The notes below the pieces were generated by a model that saw only the letters and a program-made list of their open reading frames with translations, was not told the DNA's origin and made no database searches. A DNA stretch of 64,000 nt from Chryseobacterium sp. GTDB lineage: Bacteria > Bacteroidota > Bacteroidia > Flavobacteriales > Weeksellaceae. The position numbers and the translations under genes are program-made. How positions within the stretch are numbered: position 1 is the first letter of the stretch; each line of letters starts with the position of its first letter. This document shows positions 9,931-16,733 of this stretch, in pieces. The stretch covers positions 2,356,001-2,420,000 of the forward strand of contig NZ_CP044507.1 of assembly GCF_008831505.1 (NCBI RefSeq), read 5' to 3'.

Positions 9931-10497
9931 TTAAAATTTGCCCCGCTGTCTCATGTGCGGGTTATGCATATGTTTCTGCATTGAAGGCATTTTCATCTGG
10001 TCCTTCATCATCTTAATTTGGTCTGTCATCATTCCCGCAGAATCCAGTTTCTTAGCCTCTTCCAGTAAACGCTGTCCTTCCTGACGTCTGCCTCTTGAGA
10101 TTGCCGAAGCAGCGAGGTTAAGCGTAGCCATAGCACGGTCCTGTTTCATATTAAGGCCGTACTCCAGCGCCTTTTTCATATAAGGCTCCACTTTGGAGGG
10201 GCTGTCCTGAGCCAGTGTCAACCCTGTAAGATAATGGAAATATCCGTACTGGGTCCTGTGAAGCTGTGCTGGATAATTGGTAACCCTTGCCAGCCAGGAG
10301 GCCGCTTTCTCCATGTTCTGTTTCCGCAGATGCCAAAAAGCCATCAGGATCATCTCATTTTTAAAGTAAAGCAGGATCGGAAAGGAGGAAAGGAGGAATA
10401 CCACTACTCCCCAGCCAATGTTCCGTGTGAAGAACATCATATAAATTCCGGATATAATCAATATTGCCGCAAGTGCAATTTTAATGTTTTTGTTCAT
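9931..10497 (-). CDS. Small membrane protein with TPR-like cytoplasmic or periplasmic tail
   Basis: 188 residues from the ATG at 10497; an upstream in-frame start at 10566 would run back into folA and across the promoter motif, so I reject it. Two hydrophobic helices near the N terminus (IKIALAAILIISGIYMMFF and WGVVVFLLSSFPILLYF) are followed by a helical, charged region with TPR-like spacing (about 70-150) and a Met- and His-rich end (MKMPSMQKHMHNPHMRQRG). I do not know a function. The Met/His-rich tail could bind metal such as copper, but this is only an inference from composition. Confidence 0.7.
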   Translation of the reverse strand: MNKNIKIALAAILIISGIYMMFFTRNIGWGVVVFLLSSFPILLYFKNEMILMAFWHLRKQNMEKAASWLARVTNYPAQLHRTQYGYFHYLTGLTLAQDSPSKVEPYMKKALEYGLNMKQDRAMATLNLAASAISRGRRQEGQRLLEEAKKLDSAGMMTDQIKMMKDQMKMPSMQKHMHNPHMRQRGKF

Positions 10498-10516
10498 GAA
10501 TGAAATTTTAAGACTG

Positions 10517-10524
10517 CAAAGATA
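10517..10524 (-). promoter_or_regulatory. -7 element for the 9931-10497 gene
   Basis: Reads TATCTTTG on the minus strand, 19 nt before the ATG at 10497, in the short gap after folA. Supports separate transcription from folA. Confidence 0.55.
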
Positions 10525-10549
10525 GGTAATTTGCCTAAAAATTACAGGT

Positions 10550-11059
10550 TTATACCTGCTCCGCATTCAGCGGGATAATCCGCTCAAAAGTCTGGAACTT
10601 CATATCAAACCTGTTCTTTTCATCGCTTGCAAAGTTCACCTCATCAGTCATCTGCCATATTTTCATATCAATCTCCGGGAAAAAGGTATCCGCATCGCAC
10701 TCTGCATTCACACGGGTCACTTCCAGTTTATCGGTAAGATCCATAGTCTGTTCGTAAATATTACCCCCACCGATAATAAAGATGTTTTCGTCAATCTTTT
10801 TAGCAAATTTCAAGGCTTCTTTAATGCTCCCAACAATCAAAATGCCCTCCTGAAACCAGTCTTTTTTCCGACTGATAACGATATTGGTGCGGTTAGGCAG
10901 AGGTTTGCCAATACTTTCAAAAGTCCTGCGGCCCATAATCACCGGATGACCCGAAGTAATGCTCTTAAAATGCTTCAAATCTGCAGGCAAATGCCAAAGC
11001 ATTCGGTTCTCCAGCCCAATTCCGTTTTTCCGGTCCATCGCTACAACAATAGTGGTCAT
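10550..11059 (-). CDS. folA: Dihydrofolate reductase
   Basis: 169 residues, the normal length for bacterial DHFR, the cytoplasmic enzyme that reduces dihydrofolate to tetrahydrofolate with NADPH. Visible signatures: VVAMDRKNGIG at the N terminus, the LWHLPADLKHFKSIT active-site segment with the substrate-binding acidic residue, the MGRRTFESIGKPLPNRTNIVISR block that contacts NADPH and folate, and IIGGGNIYEQ near residue 98. It is divergent from lemA. No thyA is adjacent, unlike in many genomes. Confidence 0.95.
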   Translation of the reverse strand: MTTIVVAMDRKNGIGLENRMLWHLPADLKHFKSITSGHPVIMGRRTFESIGKPLPNRTNIVISRKKDWFQEGILIVGSIKEALKFAKKIDENIFIIGGGNIYEQTMDLTDKLEVTRVNAECDADTFFPEIDMKIWQMTDEVNFASDEKNRFDMKFQTFERIIPLNAEQV

Positions 11060-11075
11060 CTTTTAGGTATTTCAG

Positions 11076-11083
11076 CAAAAGTA
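11076..11083 (-). promoter_or_regulatory. -7 element for folA
   Basis: TACTTTTG on the minus strand, 16 nt before the folA ATG. It sits 12 nt from the lemA -7 element on the other strand, so the two divergent promoters overlap. Confidence 0.55.
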
Positions 11084-11095
11084 GCACATAATTTG

Positions 11096-11103
11096 TATAT
11101 TTG
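11096..11103 (+). promoter_or_regulatory. -7 element for the lemA cluster
   Basis: TATATTTG, 36 nt before the lemA ATG at 11140. Confidence 0.55.
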
Positions 11104-11139
11104 GTTAGCGAATTTTTTTTAAAAATAAATTAATAAACT

Positions 11140-11748
11140 ATGAAAAACAAAGGTTGTTTAAGCGCCGGAACACTCGGGATTGCATTACTTGTCATCTTAG
11201 GTCTTGTGCTTTTATGGGGCGTACCAAAATACAATAATCTGGTCGCTCAGGAACAGACGGTAAATACCAAATGGAGTAACGTGGAAACTGTTTATCAGAA
11301 AAGGGCTAACCTGATTCCAAACCTGGAAAGAACCGTGAAATCGTATGCACAGTTTGAGCAGGAAACCCTGACCAAAGTGATAGAAGCCCGTTCCAAAGCT
11401 ACTTCAATTAATGTAGATCCTACTAATATGACCGAGCAGGATATGGCCCGTTTCCAGGCTGCACAGGGGGAACTTACAGGTGCACTGAGCCGACTTATGG
11501 CAGTAGTAGAGCAGTATCCTAACCTGAAGGCAGACCAGCAGTACACCAATTTCCAGCGGGAATACATCGCTATTGAGAACAGCATACGTGCTGAAACGGT
11601 GGTCTTCAACGGTGCTGCGCAGGAATTCAACACCAGCATCAAGACTTTCCCGAACAATATCCTGGCAAACTTCACCAATTTTAAGGAGAAGCCCTACTTT
11701 AAGGCTGCGGCCGGTGCCGAACAGGCTCCTGAAGTATTTACCAATTAA
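11140..11748 (+). CDS. lemA: LemA family protein
   Basis: 202 residues with one N-terminal transmembrane helix (about 8-27, GTLGIALLVILGLVLLWG) and a long helical LemA domain on the outer side of the inner membrane. Family signatures: NTKWSNVETVYQKRANLIPNL, AIENSIRAETVVFNGAAQEFN and the end FKEKPYFKAAAGAEQAPEV. The biochemical role of LemA is not settled. It is followed 7 nt later by a TPM-domain gene and then another, the arrangement seen in many bacteria, which points to a joint envelope function. Confidence 0.92.
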   Translation: MKNKGCLSAGTLGIALLVILGLVLLWGVPKYNNLVAQEQTVNTKWSNVETVYQKRANLIPNLERTVKSYAQFEQETLTKVIEARSKATSINVDPTNMTEQDMARFQAAQGELTGALSRLMAVVEQYPNLKADQQYTNFQREYIAIENSIRAETVVFNGAAQEFNTSIKTFPNNILANFTNFKEKPYFKAAAGAEQAPEVFTN

Positions 11749-11755
11749 AAAGGTA

Positions 11756-12184
11756 ATGAGTAATTTCCTAAGCAATACACAGATGGCTTCCCTTGTGGAA
11801 GCCATTAAAACAGCCGAAGACCATTCTACAGGTGAGATCCGGGTGCATATCGATTCCAATACGGAGGATGATAATGCCGGTGTGGCCTTTGAGGTGTTCA
11901 AAAGGCTTTGCATGGAGAAAACGGCAGAGCGTAACGCGGTACTCTTCCATATCAACTTTGAGCAAAGGTATCTTACCATTATAGGTGACGAAGGTATACA
12001 TAAGAAAGTACACCAGCAGTTTTGGGACAAAATGCATGATGATATTACGGCTGGCTTTGCAAAAGGCCGTTTCTTTGAACCACTGCAGAAAGCGATACTT
12101 GATACGGGTACTGAACTAAAAAAATATTTTCCTGTGACGGGAGAAAACAAAAACGAACTCTCTGATGAGATTAGCTTCTCTTAA
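11756..12184 (+). CDS. TPM domain protein, short form
   Basis: 142 residues from the ATG at 11756, 7 nt after lemA. No signal peptide. The TPM domain runs from about residue 15 to 125 (AEDHSTGEIRVHIDS, RNAVLFHINFEQRYLTIIGD, GIHKKVHQQFWDKM). The domain has been linked to photosystem repair phosphatases in plants and to LemA-linked membrane proteins in bacteria; the activity of this one is not known. Its end overlaps the next gene by 20 nt, which suggests translational coupling in one lemA operon. Confidence 0.88.
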   Translation: MSNFLSNTQMASLVEAIKTAEDHSTGEIRVHIDSNTEDDNAGVAFEVFKRLCMEKTAERNAVLFHINFEQRYLTIIGDEGIHKKVHQQFWDKMHDDITAGFAKGRFFEPLQKAILDTGTELKKYFPVTGENKNELSDEISFS

Positions 12185-12980
12185 ATTTTTTACTGTCTTT
12201 TTATTTTGCTGTGCCTGGATTCAGACTCACGCCCAGTACAAAATTCCCCAAAAACCGGCTGTTTTATATCCTGTATATGACGTAAGCGGCATTCTGAGTG
12301 AAAGTGAGAAAGACCTGCTGAACCAGAAACTTATAAAATTCGAGGACAGCACTTCAACTGAAATTGAGGTAATCATCATACCCTCTACACAGGGCGAAGA
12401 CGTCAATTTTGTAGCCTGGGAATTCGGTGAAAAGTGGAAGATAGGCAAGAAAGGCACAGACAACGGAATTGTTTTTCTTATTGCCACGGACGACCGTACC
12501 ATGTCCATACAGCAGGGCCGCGATGTTGAAAAATACCTCACCGCCTCTGTGGCCGGGCAGATCATTGATTATGTGGTGGCTCCCAACTTCAAACAGGGAC
12601 GTTGGTACGAGGGCATAGATCGCGGTACCAGCGCACTGATGGAAGCCGTACAGGGCAAATACAAACCCATAGTAAAAAAAAACACCGAAGGCAGCGGCAT
12701 TAGTTTCTTTGAAATCATTCTCATTGCCTTTTTTGTAATTTTCATACTGAGTTTCCTTTTCAAAAACCGTGGCGGCGGAAACCGGCATGACGACGATGAT
12801 GAAATCCTTACACGGCGCGGCAGACGGAGCTATCCTGGAGGTTTCTTCCCTTTCCCAATGGGTGGCGGCTTCGGCGGCGGTGGCTTTGGTGGCGGAAGCT
12901 TTGGTGGTGGCGGCGGCGGCTTTGGCGGCTTTGGCGGCGGCGGAAGTTTCGGCGGCGGCGGTGCCTCCGGCGGCTGGTAA
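12165..12980 (+). CDS. TPM domain membrane protein with Gly-rich tail
   Basis: 271 residues. Signal peptide (MRLASLKFFTVFLFCCAWIQTHAQ), TPM domain at about 35-160 (VYDVSGILSESEKDLL, STEIEVIIIPSTQGEDV, NGIVFLIATDDRTMSIQQG), a transmembrane helix at about 183-200, then a basic/acidic stretch (RHDDDDEILTRRGRR) and a Gly/Ser/Phe-rich tail of about 50 residues ending in ASGGW. This is the long, membrane-anchored partner typical of LemA clusters; the low-complexity tail is usual for the family. Starts inside the preceding gene. Confidence 0.9.
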   Translation: MRLASLKFFTVFLFCCAWIQTHAQYKIPQKPAVLYPVYDVSGILSESEKDLLNQKLIKFEDSTSTEIEVIIIPSTQGEDVNFVAWEFGEKWKIGKKGTDNGIVFLIATDDRTMSIQQGRDVEKYLTASVAGQIIDYVVAPNFKQGRWYEGIDRGTSALMEAVQGKYKPIVKKNTEGSGISFFEIILIAFFVIFILSFLFKNRGGGNRHDDDDEILTRRGRRSYPGGFFPFPMGGGFGGGGFGGGSFGGGGGGFGGFGGGGSFGGGGASGGW

Positions 12981-12997
12981 TACAGGGAATAAAACAC

Positions 12998-13035
12998 AAA
13001 AAAGGATGTCCTGATAGCAGGCCATCCTTTTTTTA
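12998..13035 (+). terminator. Terminator of the lemA-TPM-TPM operon
   Basis: AAAAAAGGATG paired with CATCCTTTTTT, with an inner CCTG/CAGG stem, then Ts. Confidence 0.88.
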
Positions 13036-13065
13036 ATTTAAGTTCACCTGGCAGTACACATAATA

Positions 13066-13234
13066 TGCTAAAATTCAGCAGCCTGTTTGTCATTCCGCAG
13101 GAATCTGACTGGCATAATGAAAGTCTTTTATGACCATTTGTTAAATACAAACAACTGGAATACAGTAAATTATCAAAGGGATGCTTTTCTTGATAAGAAG
13201 ATACATCTCTGGTGACAAAATAAAACCCTGGCAG
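13066..13234. repeat. Diverged direct repeat, copy A (about 169 bp)
   Basis: By eye matches 13800-13964 over its whole length with scattered substitutions and few gaps. Shared landmarks in order: TGCTAAAATTCA, CATTCCGCAGGAATCT, TTAAATACAAACAA, GGTGACAAAAT/TGTGACAAAAT, AACCCTGG. Contains a palindromic core ATTCCGCAGGAAT. I see no open frame that survives in both copies, so it looks like a noncoding dispersed repeat or an old element remnant. Confidence 0.8.
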
Positions 13235-13239
13235 CATGC

Positions 13240-13399
13240 TTCTGGTGCACGATTCCATGGGTAATGTGCAGGCTGGTGACCCAGGGTAAATTTACCCGCA
13301 ACTACAGTATTGACATGACCGGTATGACCATGGGCGTGTATTATGTAAAAAGTACTGGGCGAAGGTTTTGCCACTACCGGGAAAGTGATTAAAAAATAA
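13240..13399 (+). pseudogene. Frameshifted remnant of a T9SS type A sorting domain
   Basis: Three frames read in turn give a recognisable T9SS tail: LVHDSMGNVQAGDPG near 13242-13287, then (shift) GKFTRNYSIDMTGMTMGVYY and VKS at about 13286-13351, then (shift by one extra G in GGGCGAAGG) GEGFATTGKVIKK and stop TAA at 13397-13399. The order (YDSMG..., Y.IDM.....GVYYV, GKVIKK-stop) is that of the type A C-terminal sorting signal. The upstream cargo is gone, replaced by repeat copy A, so only the last 50 or so codons of a former secreted-protein gene remain. Confidence 0.85.
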
Positions 13400-13411
13400 A
13401 GTTTTTATATA

Positions 13412-13630
13412 ATGAATTGTTCCGTCACTTTTTTCCTTGATGAAAAAAGTAACAAAAAAAATCAAGACTTGGACCTTTTTGCTAAAAAAATAACTACGTG
13501 CCTAAAAGTTCTAAACTTGCGCGAATCGACAATAGGGTATTTAATGTCGTTTTGTGGTCGCGCTTCAAACAGAAGATTTTTTTTACGGCACTCCTTTATT
13601 TTTTTTCTTGACGCAAAAATCTCCTAGGTC
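13412..13630. repeat. Probable dispersed noncoding repeat with hairpin ends
   Basis: AT-rich segment opening with an inverted repeat (arms 13424-13435 and 13442-13453, 12 bp with one mismatch, loop CTTGAT) and ending in a partly related TTTTTCTTGACGCAAAAATC stretch. A 71-codon frame crosses it (FFLDEKSNKKNQDLD...), but its composition follows the AT-rich repeat rather than a protein. I recall similar TTTTTTCTTGATnAAAAAAGTAAC sequences as common intergenic sequence in this group; that is memory, not a search. Confidence 0.5.
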
Positions 13631-13799
13631 CGTATTTGTGATATAGATAGCTGGTTTAGATTTATCAGGAGCAAAGCATGGATGACAAAAAATAAAGTTT
13701 CTTCATAAGAACTCTGCACATGGCGGCCAAAGCGGCCGCCGGCCTGCAGGGGACCGGCAGGAGATTACTGGGGTACCTGCATATTTGTCTTCAATATTC
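13631..13799. other. Intergenic DNA with GC-rich hairpin, no gene seen
   Basis: Contains a short GC-rich inverted repeat, GGCGGCC at 13722-13728 against GGCCGCC at 13734-13740, then a GC-rich stretch up to about 13766 that stands out from the AT-rich flanks. No convincing reading frame. Confidence 0.5.
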
Positions 13800-13964
13800 T
13801 GCTAAAATTCATCAGCCTCTTTCTCATTCCGCAGGAATCTAACTGGTTTAATAAAAGTGTTTTAAGATTATTTATTAAATACAAACAATTGTAATACAAT
13901 AGATTACCAATGGAATGCTTTGTTAATAAAAAAGCATCTCTTGTGACAAAATGAAACCCTGGGC
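13800..13964. repeat. Diverged direct repeat, copy B (about 165 bp)
   Basis: Second copy of the repeat at 13066-13234, same orientation, 565 bp further on. It has the same palindromic core ATTCCGCAGGAAT. Unlike copy A it is not followed by a sorting-domain remnant; 13965-14120 holds nothing I can recognise. Confidence 0.8.
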
Positions 13965-14120
13965 AACTGGTAATATTTGCTATTACTGTAGCTGTTCAAG
14001 ACTGCACAAAAACACTGCATCATGATCTTTTTCCAGAAGTAATGGAAAGATAGCAACTTCCTGAGACTGCATCTTCAAATGCTCATATTAGACTGACCAG
14101 TATTACCAGACGAATATATT

Positions 14121-15953
14121 CTATTTCTTCACCGTCATTTTAAAGGACTTCAACTGCTCCCCGAATTTTTTGGAAACCGAAAGTACATAATTTCCTGAAG
14201 TTAGGAGGTGTCCCCAACTGAAATCCTGCTTTTGCTGGCGTGAAAGCTCTTCTTTCTTCACCAGTCTGCCGGTGGAATCATACAGTGCCAGAACGGTGGC
14301 TTCTTTTGCCAAAACAGAACCTGATAAAGTGAAATTACCGTTGTTGGGATTGTTATACAGTTGTATGTCCGCTGAAAAGCCTGCGGTTTCGGAGGTTCCC
14401 AGTTCATCTTTAAATACAAACCGCGTCACAAAACCGAACGGAAAGCCCGGATAAGGGTTGGTCATGGACTGATAAGGTGCGCCTTCAGTTCCGATTCCGG
14501 TCGTGGCACCCGTTGTACCCCACAGTACTAAAGTACCATCGTTCAATAACTCGGGATTTATATGTTCCTGATACATATTACTTCCGGCACCTCCAAAATA
14601 GGAGCACCACAATCTGCTGCCGGAGCTGTCAAACTCCGCAAAAAACATGTTTGTAAGGCTGTTTGATGTGTTGGAAGGAGTGGTAAGATGCGCACCCGGG
14701 GTAGAAATATTAGAAACCGCACCGTACTGGCTTCCTGCGATAATGATGCGGTTACCCAGTATTGTTAATGTACTTCCAAAAACATCCTCGTAGCCGTCAC
14801 TGCCGAAGTAAGTGCTCCATATACGGTTACCGTCATGGCTGAATTTTGTTAAAAACAAATCTGCACCACCGGTGAGCTGACCTTTAAATGCGCCCGGTGT
14901 GGCGAAATATGTTGGGTAGTCCGTGTCTTCATTATGGCCGCTCACATAAAGTCCCGTGCTGTTCACTTCAATATCCCAAATTCCGGCACCGGTGAAAGCG
15001 GTGGCATTGTGTGGCGTACCGTAAAAACTGCTCCAGATTCGCTGTCCGGTAGCGGCATCAAATTTCCCAAGCAAATTCATAGCCGGCCCTGTGGGCTGAA
15101 ATGTTCCCGGTGTGGTGAGCTGGCCGGGCATATTCGGATCGTACCCACCACTGGCATAAAGGCTACCGGCATGATACTCGAAATCATTGATTCCCTGAAC
15201 AGCATAAGTAGCCCACATTTTTTGACCTGCGGAATCCAGTTTTACAATATATCCGTTTTTTCCAGGCTGACCACTGACAGTCTGATACGAAACAAAATAT
15301 TCCTGATAGACCCCCGCGGTCCCGAGTCCGGCAATAGATTCCGCTGTTGAATTTGTAATAAAGAGATTATTATTTTCATCAAATCGGAGGGCAAATGCAG
15401 CACCTCCCGAATTGGGAAGATAAGTAGTCCATATCAGATTGTTTGCACTGTCGTATTTGGAAAGAGTATACGTATACGCCCCTGAACCGACATTCTGTGT
15501 GAGCCAGGCTCCGGGTGTAGAAAGGTTAGGAATATTGCCGGGCAACTGCTTTAGCATGAATCTATTATTGACAGAGTCTATTCCTATTAATCTGTCGTTT
15601 GCAGCGTTATTAATACCATTATAACCTGCAGATAACTGTTGCCCGGTCACCGATATTGATACAGAATAACTATTTTGCAAAGGAAATACAGAGGGGCTAC
15701 CCCCGCCTGCTATAAATTGGTCATAATACGTATTGCTGTAGCTTGGTGCAAAAACAGTAGTACCAGACATATACAGATTGTTTTGTGAATCAGAATTGAA
15801 GGAAGTATCCGTCAAATGCGTATCAAGCAAATGGGTTCCTGTTCCGCCAACATAAGTACCCCACTGCTGCTCATAGGGAAATACACCCTGAGCAGATAAA
15901 CCAGTTCCCGATGTTATAGTAACAAGGAAAATAAAGTGTTTAAGAATTTTCAT
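14121..15953 (-). CDS. Secreted SBBP-like beta-propeller protein with T9SS type A tail
   Basis: 610 residues from the ATG at 15953, which opens a signal peptide (MKILKHFIFLVTITSGTGLSAQ); 27 upstream codons in the same frame have no signal character. The body has repeated blocks of the kind IWSTYFGSDGYEDV, RLWCSYFGGAGSN, KMWATYAVQG and FLTKFSHDGNRIWSTY, the signature of bacterial beta-propeller (SBBP) repeats. The final 80 residues (IQLYNNPNNGNFTLSG ... LYDSTGRLVKKEEL ... GNYVLSVSKK) are a type A T9SS sorting domain. Likely an extracellular or cell-surface protein; its ligand or activity cannot be read from the sequence. Confidence 0.85.
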   Translation of the reverse strand: MKILKHFIFLVTITSGTGLSAQGVFPYEQQWGTYVGGTGTHLLDTHLTDTSFNSDSQNNLYMSGTTVFAPSYSNTYYDQFIAGGGSPSVFPLQNSYSVSISVTGQQLSAGYNGINNAANDRLIGIDSVNNRFMLKQLPGNIPNLSTPGAWLTQNVGSGAYTYTLSKYDSANNLIWTTYLPNSGGAAFALRFDENNNLFITNSTAESIAGLGTAGVYQEYFVSYQTVSGQPGKNGYIVKLDSAGQKMWATYAVQGINDFEYHAGSLYASGGYDPNMPGQLTTPGTFQPTGPAMNLLGKFDAATGQRIWSSFYGTPHNATAFTGAGIWDIEVNSTGLYVSGHNEDTDYPTYFATPGAFKGQLTGGADLFLTKFSHDGNRIWSTYFGSDGYEDVFGSTLTILGNRIIIAGSQYGAVSNISTPGAHLTTPSNTSNSLTNMFFAEFDSSGSRLWCSYFGGAGSNMYQEHINPELLNDGTLVLWGTTGATTGIGTEGAPYQSMTNPYPGFPFGFVTRFVFKDELGTSETAGFSADIQLYNNPNNGNFTLSGSVLAKEATVLALYDSTGRLVKKEELSRQQKQDFSWGHLLTSGNYVLSVSKKFGEQLKSFKMTVKK

Positions 15954-16208
15954 ATTTAATAGATTTGGACATAAATAATATTTGTGCGATGGAATACTGT
16001 CATGGTAATTGTCTACTAATATATATATATCCACACAAAATAATTCTCAATAAAAATCAAATATTTTTATTAAATCATACACATCACCTGTTCGCGAGCT
16101 CTCTTTCCTCAAGTTTTTAACCTGTCAGAAAATGATTGTGCAGGTTTAGGAAGAAAGTAAAATACCGGAACAGGCTATTTTTTTTATATTTACAAAAACG
16201 GACGTCTT

Positions 16209-16733
16209 GTGGAAAACACCCTGGTTTTATTTGCCCATCCCTATCTGGAACATTCAAAATCCAACCGGGAACTCATTAATTTCTATGTACGGCATCAACA
16301 CTACACCTTTCGGGACCTTTATGAAGAGTTTCCGGACTTTCATATTCCAGCATTTCGCGAACGCAAGAGAATTGGCAATTACGACCGTATTATATTTCAT
16401 TTCCCACTGATCTGGTTTGGACTTCCGCCATTACTTAAACTTTGGATTGATGAGGTTTTTGACCTTAAATGGCAGGACGAAGGCAGGGAAAATCCGCTGG
16501 AAGGTAAAGAAGTGGTAGTGTTGGTTACCACCAATTATCAGCAGGAACAGTTTGGTGAGCAGGGTTATTTTCAGTATTCAATAGAAGAGCTTATCTCCGG
16601 ACTTTTTGTTGTACTGAAACAAAACAGACTTAAACTCAAGGAGTTTCTGTGCATTTACGATATAGACCAAATGGATAAAAAGGAAATCATCAGACAAAAG
16701 CAGTACTTCATGTCAATTTTAAACGGTGAATAA
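16209..16733 (+). CDS. NAD(P)H-dependent flavin oxidoreductase, KefF/MdaB-like
   Basis: 174 residues from a GTG start. Flavodoxin-like fold of the NQO/KefF family: beta-1 and phosphate loop LVLFAHPYLEHSKSN, a DLYEEFPDF strand, and the FHFPLIWFGLPPLLKLWIDEVF block that closes over FMN and the quinone site. The next gene, with no intergenic base, is a KefC-like antiporter. In E. coli KefF is the ancillary subunit that activates KefC, and also reduces quinones, so I infer the same partnership here. A TATATTTA near 16187-16194 could be a weak -7 box. Confidence 0.85.
   Translation: MENTLVLFAHPYLEHSKSNRELINFYVRHQHYTFRDLYEEFPDFHIPAFRERKRIGNYDRIIFHFPLIWFGLPPLLKLWIDEVFDLKWQDEGRENPLEGKEVVVLVTTNYQQEQFGEQGYFQYSIEELISGLFVVLKQNRLKLKEFLCIYDIDQMDKKEIIRQKQYFMSILNGE

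Noticed and set aside
12354-13025. Minus-strand frames rich in Ala or Pro opposite the Gly-rich tail
   Set aside because: Produced by the repetitive GGC codons of the TPM protein tail; not genes.
13412-13627. 71-residue open frame (FFLDEKSNKK...)
   Set aside because: Poor coding character, composed of T- and A-run codons, and it coincides with the suspected repeat.
13732-13750. NotI (GCGGCCGC) and SbfI (CCTGCAGG) sites within 20 bp, as in a cloning linker
   Set aside because: Flanking DNA is ordinary for this genome and the sites sit in a GC-rich natural hairpin; no vector sequence is seen. Coincidence is the simpler reading.
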